A stretch of DNA of 64,000 nt from Pontibacter korlensis. Lineage in GTDB: Bacteria > Bacteroidota > Bacteroidia > Cytophagales > Hymenobacteraceae. This document shows, in pieces, positions 1 through 6,798 of this stretch. The position numbers were made by a program, and so were the translations under genes. Position 1 is the stretch's first letter, and every line of letters starts with the position of its first letter. The notes under the pieces are model-generated. The model was not told the origin of the DNA. It was given only the letters and a program-made list of their open reading frames with translations, and did not search any database. Location of the stretch: contig NZ_CP009621.1 of the NCBI RefSeq assembly GCF_000973725.1, forward strand, positions 868,001 to 932,000. The letters are read 5' to 3'.

Positions 1-2
1 CT

Positions 3-71
3 ACCCTAATGGAGTCTCCGGGCGATGCAGGCTCCAGAGTAGACGAAGTGATTATCGAAAGAGTATATTAA
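3..71 (+). CDS. C-terminal end of an unidentified protein (5' partial)
   Basis: A frame open from the left edge gives about 22 residues ending ...SRVDEVIIERVY and then a TAA whose bases fall at the edge of the adjacent IS element. The stretch reads like a normal protein C-terminus, but it is too short to name a family. The strong hairpin terminator at 1127-1165, just past the IS element, was probably this gene's own terminator. If the element is removed the flanks can be joined as GTA TAC TAG, giving the same last residue (Tyr) and a native stop, so the insertion may have left the protein intact. That reconstruction is inference. Confidence 0.45.
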   Translation, partial: TLMESPGDAGSRVDEVIIERVY

Positions 72-87
72 CGTGAACTCGGGAATT
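69..87 (+). repeat. IS982 element left terminal inverted repeat
   Basis: Nineteen bases, a perfect reverse complement of 1080-1098. It marks the left edge of the element. Confidence 0.85.
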
Positions 88-177
88 CACTAAGTAAAAA
101 TCAGTATTTCGTATAAACAAGAAGGCTAAGGGGCAGGTAGAAATAACAGCCATTATTTCACCTAACTCCTTCGCCTT

Positions 178-1081
178 ATGTACTTTATCATCGATACTAC
201 CAAAGTCGTGGAAGTCTTCTGCGAAATTGATGATTTCTGCCTTCAGGTGAAGGAGTACCTTACTACCCATCCCTTACCCGAGGGACTCGCGCCGCGCCAC
301 CCGGCAGGCCGCAAGCCCTCCCTTTCGGAAAGCGAGGTGCTCACCATCCTCGTCCTTTACCACTTGTCGGGCTTCAAGTGCTTTGAGTACTACTATGAGC
401 GCCTGGTGCTGGGAGAGCTGAGAAGCTATTTCCCCCGGGCCGTCTCGTATACACACTTCTTGGAACTGGCCAGGCAGGCGCTGCTGCACGCTTTTCTGCT
501 GGCCCACTACCGAGCAGGCCTCTGGCAAAGAAGCGACCATTACGACATCGACTCCAAGAAGCTGCCTGTCTGCGACAACCGCCGCATCCACTCCCACAGG
601 GTCTTTGCCGACATGGCTAGCCGGGGCAAGGGATCCACCGGCTGGTTCTACGGCCTCAAGCTGCACCTGGTCACCAACGAGCACAGTCAGCTGGTGCGCT
701 TCCTGATCACTCCGGCTAACGTGGCCGACAATAACCCGAAGGTGCTCAGCTTCCTGCTCTCCGGGCTCAAAGGCAAGTGTTATGGCGATAAAGGCTATCT
801 CACTTCCCTTTTCGAGGAGCTGCTCGAAGAGGGCTTGCACCTGGTGACCAAAGTGCGGCGCAACATGAAAAACATGCTCCTTACGCTACAGGATAAGCTG
901 AACCTGCTCAAGCGGGGCAGCATCGAGGCCGTCAATGATATTCTGATGAGGAGTCTGTGACATCGACCACATCCGCCACCGAAATCCTTTGAACGCCCTA
1001 GCCCAGATTCTCTCCGGCCTTACCGCATACACATCTCTGGACCAGACAAGTAGCTTTAAGCCGGCTAGAATATATGCCTAA
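178..1081 (+). pseudogene. IS982-family transposase, frameshifted near the C-terminus
   Basis: The uninterrupted frame from ATG 178 runs to TGA at 958-960 (260 residues). It carries the IS982-type DDE core: Asp125 in YDIDSKKLPVCDN, Asp204 in CYGDKGY and Glu250 in GSIEAVND. The family's usual C-terminal segment (CDIDHIRHRNPLNALAQILSGLTAY) is still present in the +1 frame from about 950 to a TAA at 1079-1081. Restoring frame would give about 300 residues, the family's usual length. The shift lies between about 940 and 952, with no homopolymer or slippery site nearby, so an inactivating one-base indel is more likely than programmed frameshifting. All three catalytic acidic residues precede the break, so residual activity cannot be excluded. 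Confidence 0.8.
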
Positions 1082-1098
1082 TTCCCGAGTTCACGTTA
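1080..1098 (-). repeat. IS982 element right terminal inverted repeat
   Basis: Nineteen bases, a perfect reverse complement of 69-87. The frameshift-corrected transposase stop codon (TAA, 1079-1081) overlaps its inner end, which is typical of a compact insertion sequence. Confidence 0.85.
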
Positions 1099-1126
1099 TA
1101 CTAGTCTTCACACCACTAATAATTAC

Positions 1127-1165
1127 AAAGCCTCACGACTTAGAAACGTGAGGCTTTTTCTTTTT
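1127..1165 (+). terminator. Rho-independent terminator
   Basis: An 11-bp perfect stem (1127-1137 with 1147-1157), a 9-nt loop and a following T-rich run. It lies just downstream of the IS element and probably served the gene whose tail is at 3-71. Confidence 0.85.
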
Positions 1166-1486
1166 CCGCACAACCCTTTTATGAAACCTCCTCACCATAA
1201 ACCGATTTAGAAATAGCGCCTCCTCCTACAGCAACTAACTTGTGCATCTACAGCACTACTATAGGATCAGGCTATGATCAGGCACACCTACATTTCTCAA
1301 ACATCGTGTGAGGGGAAAACTAAACGCTGCAAAGCTTAGCTGTTTTGCTGCCATTATGGCTCATTATTCCAACACCAACTGCTATTATCATGACATATTT
1401 ACAGTTAAACCACCTAAAAGTACTACTGGCGTATCCTTTGTTATAAAGCTCGTAGAATTAAAACTAGGGAAAACAGGAGAAGAGAC
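1166..1486. other. Gene-free leader region before clpB
   Basis: About 320 bases with no convincing gene. It must hold the clpB promoter. The best near-match to a Bacteroidota -7 box is TATCCTTTG at 1432-1440, with one base too many between TA and TTTG. No CIRCE-type inverted repeat was seen. AGGAG at 1470-1474 lies upstream of the clpB start. Confidence 0.4.
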
Positions 1487-4105
1487 ATGAACTTTAATAA
1501 CTATACCATCAAAGCTCAGGAGGCCATTCAGAAGGCCACTGAGATAGCCGGCGGCAATCAGCAGCAGGCTATCGATACTGGGCATATTTTAAAAGCGATA
1601 CTGGAGACAGACGAGAATGTTACCAACTTCCTGCTCCAGAAACTGAACATCAACGGTAACATCCTGCACAGCAAGCTGGATGAGACAGTAGCTGCTTACC
1701 CAAAAGTAAGCGGTGGCAGTCCATACCTGGCTAATGATGCCGCTGCAGCCTTGCAAAAAGCTACTTCATACTTGAAAGAGTTTGGCGATGAGTATGTTGC
1801 CATAGAGCACATGCTGCTGGGCCTGCTGGCTGGTCGCGACAAAGTAGCCGGCTTGATGAAGGATGTTGGTTTCAATGAGAAAGACCTCAAAAAAGCCATC
1901 AAAGAATTGCGCGGCGGCGCCAAGGTAACAGACCAGAACGCCGAGGCCAAGTATAACTCGCTGAAGCGCTATGCCCGCAATCTAAACGAGCTGGCCCGAA
2001 GCGGAAAAATTGACCCAGTAATTGGCCGTGACGAGGAGATACGTCGTGTGCTGCAGATCCTGAGCCGCCGCACCAAAAACAACCCTGTACTGTTGGGTGA
2101 GCCTGGTGTGGGTAAAACCGCCATTGTAGAGGGCTTGGCGCAGCGTATGGTGTCTGGTGACGTACCGGAAAACCTGAAAAACAAAACGCTGATGAGCCTG
2201 GATATGGGTCTGCTTGTGGCAGGTGCCAAGTATAAGGGTGAGTTCGAGGAGCGTCTGAAGGCGGTTATCAAAGAGGTTACGGATGCCGAGGGTGAGATCA
2301 TCCTCTTCATCGACGAGATACATACTTTGATTGGAGCCGGTGCAGGCGGTGATAGTGCTATGGACGCAGCCAACCTGCTGAAACCAGCCCTGGCACGTGG
2401 TGAGTTACACGCTATTGGTGCCACTACCCTGAAAGAGTACCAGAAATATATCGAGAAAGATAAAGCACTGGAGCGTCGTTTCCAGGCCGTGATGGTGGAT
2501 GAGCCAAGCGTGCCGGACGCTATCTCTATTCTTCGTGGTATCAAGGATAAGTATGAACTGCATCACGGCGTGCGCATTAAGGACGATGCCATCATTTCTG
2601 CGGTAGAGCTTTCGAACCGCTACATCTCCGACCGCTTCCTGCCAGATAAGGCGATAGACCTGATGGACGAGGCAGCGGCGAAATTACGCATTGAGATCGA
2701 TTCATTGCCAGTGGAGCTAGACGAATTGCAGCGCCGTGTTATGCAGTTGGAGATTGAGCGTGAAGCTATCCGCCGTGAAAATGATAAGGACAAGGAAGCT
2801 GCGCTCTCTAAAGAGATTGCAGACCTTTCTGGCAAGCGCGATGATCTGAAAGCCAAGTGGCAGAATGAGAAGCAGATCATTGAAGGAATCCAGAAAGCAA
2901 AAGAGAACATTGAGAACTTCAAACTGGAGGCTGAACAAGCCGAGCGTGCAGGCGACTATGGCCGCGTAGCTGAGCTTCGTTACGGCAAGATACAGGAGGC
3001 TGAGGCACATCTGAAGCAACTGCAGGAGCAGGTGCGCGAGATGCAGGGTGAAAACCCAATGCTGAAAGAAGAGGTGAACTCTGAGGATATTGCCGAAGTG
3101 GTAGCTAAGTGGACTGGCATACCTGTAAGCAAAATGCTACAGAGCGACCGCGAGAAACTGTTGCACCTGGAGCAAGAGCTGGGCAAGCGTGTAGCCGGCC
3201 AGGAAGAAGCAATTGAGGCTATTTCGGATGCCGTGCGCAGGAGCCGTGCGGGTATGCAGGATCCGAAGCGCCCGATTGGTTCGTTCATCTTCCTGGGTAC
3301 AACCGGTGTGGGTAAAACTGAGCTCGCCAAAGCGCTGGCCGACTACCTGTTCAACGACGATAACGCCATGGTGCGCATCGACATGAGCGAGTACCAGGAG
3401 CGCCATGCTGTGAGCCGCCTCATTGGTGCACCTCCAGGATATGTGGGTTACGATGAAGGTGGTCAGTTAACAGAAGCTATCCGACGCAAACCATACTCTG
3501 TAGTACTGCTCGACGAGATCGAGAAAGCGCACCCGGATGTGTTCAACATCCTGTTGCAGGTGCTCGATGACGGCCGATTGACAGACAGTAAAGGTCGCGT
3601 GGTGAACTTTAAAAATACCATCATCATCATGACGTCAAACATTGGTTCGCACATTATACAGGCTAATTTCGAAAAGATGACGCCGCTGAACCATGATGAG
3701 GTTATTGAGCAGACGAAAGAGGAAGTATTTGACCTGCTGAAGAAGTCGGTAAGGCCAGAGTTCCTAAACCGTATCGACGAGCTGGTAATGTTCCGTCCGC
3801 TGAGCCGTGGCGACATCCGCAAGATCGTCAGCATCCAGTTCCGTCATATACAGCATCGTTTGGAAGAGGCTGGCATACAGCTGATCGCCACCGACGAGGT
3901 ACTGGACTATTTAGGCGAGCAGGGTTTCGATCCGCAGTTTGGTGCTCGTCCGCTGAAACGAGTTATTCAGCGCCAGGTACTTAATGAGCTATCAAAAGAG
4001 ATACTCTCTGGTAAAATAAATAAAGATTCTGTAGTAGAAGCCGTGTTGGAAAACGGAGAAATCCTATTTAACAACGTGGATGTAGAGATACCTACAGGAA
4101 AGTAA
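1487..4105 (+). CDS. clpB: ATP-dependent disaggregase ClpB (Hsp100)
   Basis: Cytosolic hexameric AAA+ chaperone that, with DnaK, threads aggregated proteins through its pore to rescue them after heat stress. The 872 residues have full family architecture: Clp_N repeats at about 1-145, NBD1 with Walker A GEPGVGKT at 204-211 and Walker B ILFIDEIH, the long charged coiled-coil middle domain (about 400-525) that separates ClpB from ClpA/ClpC, NBD2 with Walker A GTTGVGKT at 604-611, and the D2-small C-terminal domain with FGARPLKR. No ClpP-binding IGF/L loop is evident. An AGGAG motif precedes the ATG, unusual among genes here. It is monocistronic, closed by the hairpin at 4131-4169. A decayed copy of its 3' end lies about 2.3 kb downstream. 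Confidence 0.97.
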   Translation: MNFNNYTIKAQEAIQKATEIAGGNQQQAIDTGHILKAILETDENVTNFLLQKLNINGNILHSKLDETVAAYPKVSGGSPYLANDAAAALQKATSYLKEFGDEYVAIEHMLLGLLAGRDKVAGLMKDVGFNEKDLKKAIKELRGGAKVTDQNAEAKYNSLKRYARNLNELARSGKIDPVIGRDEEIRRVLQILSRRTKNNPVLLGEPGVGKTAIVEGLAQRMVSGDVPENLKNKTLMSLDMGLLVAGAKYKGEFEERLKAVIKEVTDAEGEIILFIDEIHTLIGAGAGGDSAMDAANLLKPALARGELHAIGATTLKEYQKYIEKDKALERRFQAVMVDEPSVPDAISILRGIKDKYELHHGVRIKDDAIISAVELSNRYISDRFLPDKAIDLMDEAAAKLRIEIDSLPVELDELQRRVMQLEIEREAIRRENDKDKEAALSKEIADLSGKRDDLKAKWQNEKQIIEGIQKAKENIENFKLEAEQAERAGDYGRVAELRYGKIQEAEAHLKQLQEQVREMQGENPMLKEEVNSEDIAEVVAKWTGIPVSKMLQSDREKLLHLEQELGKRVAGQEEAIEAISDAVRRSRAGMQDPKRPIGSFIFLGTTGVGKTELAKALADYLFNDDNAMVRIDMSEYQERHAVSRLIGAPPGYVGYDEGGQLTEAIRRKPYSVVLLDEIEKAHPDVFNILLQVLDDGRLTDSKGRVVNFKNTIIIMTSNIGSHIIQANFEKMTPLNHDEVIEQTKEEVFDLLKKSVRPEFLNRIDELVMFRPLSRGDIRKIVSIQFRHIQHRLEEAGIQLIATDEVLDYLGEQGFDPQFGARPLKRVIQRQVLNELSKEILSGKINKDSVVEAVLENGEILFNNVDVEIPTGK

Positions 4106-4130
4106 TTGAAGTTTAAAGTTTAGCAATACT

Positions 4131-4169
4131 AAAGCGGCATTTCTGATGAGGTGCCGCTTTATCTTTTTA
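4131..4169 (+). terminator. clpB terminator
   Basis: A 9-bp GC-rich stem (AAAGCGGCA / TGCCGCTTT) with a 12-nt loop and a following T-rich stretch. A related hairpin at 6451-6484 ends the clpB-tail relic. Confidence 0.85.
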
Positions 4170-4331
4170 TACTGGTGCTATTTTTCGCTTTACCCATTCA
4201 CTCAATTTTATTGCACTCTCCTTCATACTAACCGTCACAAAACCCTATATATAATGACTTACACTAAATAGTTATTGCACAACGATTACCTACCTTATAA
4301 TTCTGCCGTATAAAACCCTAAATTTTAACCA

Positions 4332-5123
4332 ATGAAAGCTATGAAAAAAGTCATATTTTATTTTGTTGCAGGATCCATGGTCGCTGCAACCGCATGTAGC
4401 AGCACAGGCTCTACTACTGCAGATAATACTTCGATGGAAACATCTGAAACAGTTACCGTTGCTGGTAGCACCGATAATGAGACAACTACAAATACAGGGA
4501 CAACAGGCACTACTGGTACAACCGGCACCTCTACTACGCACACAGGTACAACTGGCACAACAGGTACCAACACGGGCACTACAGGCACGACAGGTGACAC
4601 GAACAGACCAGGTACGATAGGAGCAACTGGAGCAGCAACTGCTACAACAGGCATGGATGCAGCTACAGAGGTTGACATGACCGCTTTGATGAACCTTGAT
4701 GACGTTACCTTTTTGATGACTGCCGCCAGCAGCAACATGCTGGAAATTGAACTAGGCAAGATGGCTGCCGAGAGAGCCACTGACCCTCAGGTAAAAGAGT
4801 TCGCTCAGATGATGGTAGACCACCACACAAAGGCTAGCCAGCAAATGAAACCTATAGCCTCTCAGATGGGTGTAGAGTTACCTACTACACTTATGCCAAT
4901 GCACCAGGCAATGGTAGACAAACTCTCTAAAAAAACGGGCACTGGCTTCGACGAAGACTATATGGATACTATGGAGCGTGCACATAAAATGGATGTAGCC
5001 ATGTTTGAGGCGAAATCCAATAACGCCGAATCTGAACAAGTGAAGTCTTTTGCGGCTAAAACACTACCGCTATTGCAGTCTCACCATAAATCAGCAACCG
5101 AAATTGAAGACACTGTAGATTAA
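4332..5123 (+). CDS. DUF4142 domain lipoprotein with Gly-Thr-rich linker
   Basis: Predicted lipoprotein: a short basic start, a hydrophobic stretch and the lipobox VAATAC with Cys22. Residues of about 50-100 form a low-complexity linker of repeating GTTGTTGT/TGTN units. The C-terminal part (about 115-263) is a four-helix DUF4142 domain of the ferritin-like type (LMTAASSNMLEIELGKMAAERATDPQVKEFAQMMVDHH and a second helix pair with LLQSHH). DUF4142 proteins are exported and common in Bacteroidota, but their biochemical role is unknown to me. An in-frame ATG four codons in gives an equally good signal peptide. Monocistronic, with a strong terminator. It lies between clpB and the clpB-tail relic. 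Confidence 0.85.
   Translation: MKAMKKVIFYFVAGSMVAATACSSTGSTTADNTSMETSETVTVAGSTDNETTTNTGTTGTTGTTGTSTTHTGTTGTTGTNTGTTGTTGDTNRPGTIGATGAATATTGMDAATEVDMTALMNLDDVTFLMTAASSNMLEIELGKMAAERATDPQVKEFAQMMVDHHTKASQQMKPIASQMGVELPTTLMPMHQAMVDKLSKKTGTGFDEDYMDTMERAHKMDVAMFEAKSNNAESEQVKSFAAKTLPLLQSHHKSATEIEDTVD
4495..4605 (+). repeat. Imperfect short tandem repeat encoding Gly-Thr-Thr units
   Basis: Degenerate repeats of ACAGGCACTACTGG-like units inside the DUF4142 lipoprotein gene, coding for (G-T-T)n. Synonymous differences between units (ACT/ACA/ACG, GGC/GGT) mean the units are not identical copies. Confidence 0.75.
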
Positions 5124-5140
5124 GTAAACCTAACTTTAGC

Positions 5141-5184
5141 AAAACAGTCCGCCAGGCAGGTGCCTGGCGGACTGTTTTTTTTTT
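5141..5184 (+). terminator. Rho-independent terminator after DUF4142 gene
   Basis: An extended stem (ACAGTCCGCCAGGCA pairing with its complement) with a very short loop, followed by ten T. Confidence 0.9.
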
Positions 5185-5339
5185 GAAGGATATTGACTCT
5201 TGCCCCAACTGAATTATAGTATCTAAGTAGCACGTCAACAACAAGCTTTAGAAGTGTACACAAGATTGTACTTAAAAACAGGCTTATGCTTTAGCTATTA
5301 CTAAAAATCTATATTTTGCAGGTGCTATACCCTAACGCC

Positions 5340-6191
5340 ATGCGAAAGAGATTTTATACTTTCCTCCTGCTACTTGCCCTCACAATTTTTACCACCGAGG
5401 CAGCCAAAGTAGATACACTGGTTATTCAGAGCCCGTCCATGCAGAAAACGCTGAAAGCGGGCGTAGTGACACCAGACGGTCATCAGAAAAAAAAGAGCGG
5501 ACCTTACCCGGTGCTGTACCTGCTGCACGGCTACAGCGGTAACTACAGTGACTGGTTGAAAACACCGCCACAGAAAAACCTGCTGCAGCAAATGGCAGAC
5601 AAGTATCAAATCATCATCGTTACACCGGAAGGTGGTTTCAGCAGCTGGTACTTTGACAGCCCTACAGATAAAAGCAGCCAGTATGAAACTTACATTACAA
5701 AGGAACTGCGAGAGGAGCTGGACAGCAAGTATAAAACCATAGCCGATAAGCGCGGACGTTTTATCTCTGGCCTGAGTATGGGCGGGCATGGTGCTTTATA
5801 CCTATCTGCGCGTAACCCTGAGCTATACTTAGCTGCTGGCAGCATGAGTGGCGCCTTGAACGTAGCAGGCATTGAGCACGAAAACCTGCTTAAAAGTATA
5901 GAGGCAGTGCTTGGTCCGAAGCAGGAGAACCAGGAGCTATTCCGGCAGAGTTCTGTTGTGCATATGGTGCCGCAGCTAAAAGCCAGTGGCGTTAAATTTA
6001 TGATTGATTGTGGCGTGAATGATTTTCTGGTTGAAGATAACCGCGAACTGCACCGCCGCCTGGTGTATGAAAAGGTGCCTCACGACTATATTGAACGGCC
6101 CGGCGAGCATAACTGGGTGTACTGGGGCAACGCGCTGGAGTACCACCTGCTGTTCTTCCAGAAGGCGCGAGCTGAGGCCTTGGCACAATAA
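5340..6191 (+). CDS. Secreted esterase, esterase D/feruloyl-esterase-like alpha/beta hydrolase
   Basis: About 283 residues beginning with a signal peptide (MRKRFYTFLLLLALTIFTTEA), so periplasmic or secreted. The body is a PF00756-type putative esterase: oxyanion-hole region LLHGYSG, nucleophile elbow GLSMGG with Ser146, an acid in CGVNDFL and the catalytic His in GEHNW. This family includes acetyl xylan and feruloyl esterases, S-formylglutathione hydrolase and mycolyl-transferase relatives; the substrate cannot be read from sequence. An earlier in-frame ATG at 5316 would put eight residues before the signal peptide, so 5340 is preferred. It sits directly upstream of the clpB-tail relic and has no terminator of its own other than the relic's hairpin. 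Confidence 0.85.
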   Translation: MRKRFYTFLLLLALTIFTTEAAKVDTLVIQSPSMQKTLKAGVVTPDGHQKKKSGPYPVLYLLHGYSGNYSDWLKTPPQKNLLQQMADKYQIIIVTPEGGFSSWYFDSPTDKSSQYETYITKELREELDSKYKTIADKRGRFISGLSMGGHGALYLSARNPELYLAAGSMSGALNVAGIEHENLLKSIEAVLGPKQENQELFRQSSVVHMVPQLKASGVKFMIDCGVNDFLVEDNRELHRRLVYEKVPHDYIERPGEHNWVYWGNALEYHLLFFQKARAEALAQ

Positions 6192-6204
6192 TAAACTAGG
6201 TTCT

Positions 6205-6450
6205 CACAGGCGCTGCCTACATACCGGACACTAAACTACCTGGGCACAGGGCTTTACTAGCGGTTTAATGCTCGCCCGCTGAAGTGTATACCCCACACGA
6301 CGCACTGAACGGACTGCCTGAAAAGGCCTGTGAGGCAAGGCCCATAAAAAAGCAGCGGTAGAGGCTGCAGGAAAAATGAGCAGGTACAGTTCTATAACCT
6401 GTATGTAGAAATTTTACTGGAAAGCAACTAAATATTAAAGACTTGCCATA
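6205..6450 (+). pseudogene. Decayed copy of the clpB 3' end
   Basis: Scattered but colinear identity to the last ~200 bp of clpB. GCTCGCCCGCTGAAG (6270-6284) matches GCTCGTCCGCTGAAA of clpB (3943-3957); TACCTGGGC...GGGCTT before it matches TATTTAGGC...GGGTTT; and GTAGAAATTTTACTGGAAAG near 6404 matches the clpB ending at 4082. Spacing between landmarks is nearly the same in both copies (about 134 vs 138 bp), and the hairpin follows at the same distance. Several stops and indels mean it cannot be translated. Seen directly by eye; the exact extent needs an alignment. Confidence 0.7.
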
Positions 6451-6484
6451 AAAAGGCGGCACCTCATGAGGTGCCGCCTTTTTT
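6451..6484 (+). terminator. Hairpin terminator ending the clpB-tail relic and esterase unit
   Basis: A perfect palindrome centred on CTCATGAG with 16-bp arms, followed by T residues. It shares GAGGTGCCGC with the clpB terminator, supporting a common origin. Confidence 0.9.
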
Positions 6485-6798
6485 GTTACTCGGGCTATTC
6501 CACCAACAACTTAATCTCTAAGAAAGGTAAGACGACGGCAAGAGTATTCATAAGAATCTGCACCAGGTAGTACAATATCATACTTCCGTTCAAGGCAAAA
6601 CCATTCTATGTATTACCAGCACAAAAACTTGTATATGATTATTTTATTAAAAGTTTTAACAATGAACATGTAATTAAGTTATTGAAAATCAATGAATTAA
6701 ATAAATAGTTTAAATAATATATCTATATAATGCAACGGCTTAATCTAAACCAAGTATAGCAAAACGAAAAATAGTCTTGCAAGAAACAGTTATATGTT
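6485..6798. other. AT-rich gene-free region before the T9SS beta-helix gene
   Basis: About 310 bases, very AT-rich from about 6610 to 6780. No gene, repeat or clear TAnnTTTG promoter was found. It presumably holds the promoter of the downstream gene. Confidence 0.4.

Larger units (their letters stand above)
68..1098 (+). mobile_element. IS982-family insertion sequence
   Basis: An element of about 1.03 kb with 19-bp perfect terminal inverted repeats: TAACGTGAACTCGGGAATT at 69-87 and its reverse complement at 1080-1098. It encloses one transposase gene, frameshifted near its 3' end. The size, single transposase and DDE arrangement fit the IS982 family. No convincing long target duplication is visible; the flanks share only TA/TATA-like bases. 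The element sits exactly at the stop codon of the upstream reading frame and before that gene's terminator. Confidence 0.85.

Noticed and set aside
274..840. 188-codon minus-strand frame inside the transposase gene
   Set aside because: It is fully antisense to a recognisable IS982 transposase and has no family features.
1308..1490. 60-codon plus-strand frame before clpB
   Set aside because: No signal, domain or promoter of its own; it overlaps the clpB start and its composition looks non-coding.
4358..4780. 140-codon Val/Pro-rich minus-strand frame
   Set aside because: An antisense shadow of the Gly-Thr repeat; the repeat keeps several frames open.
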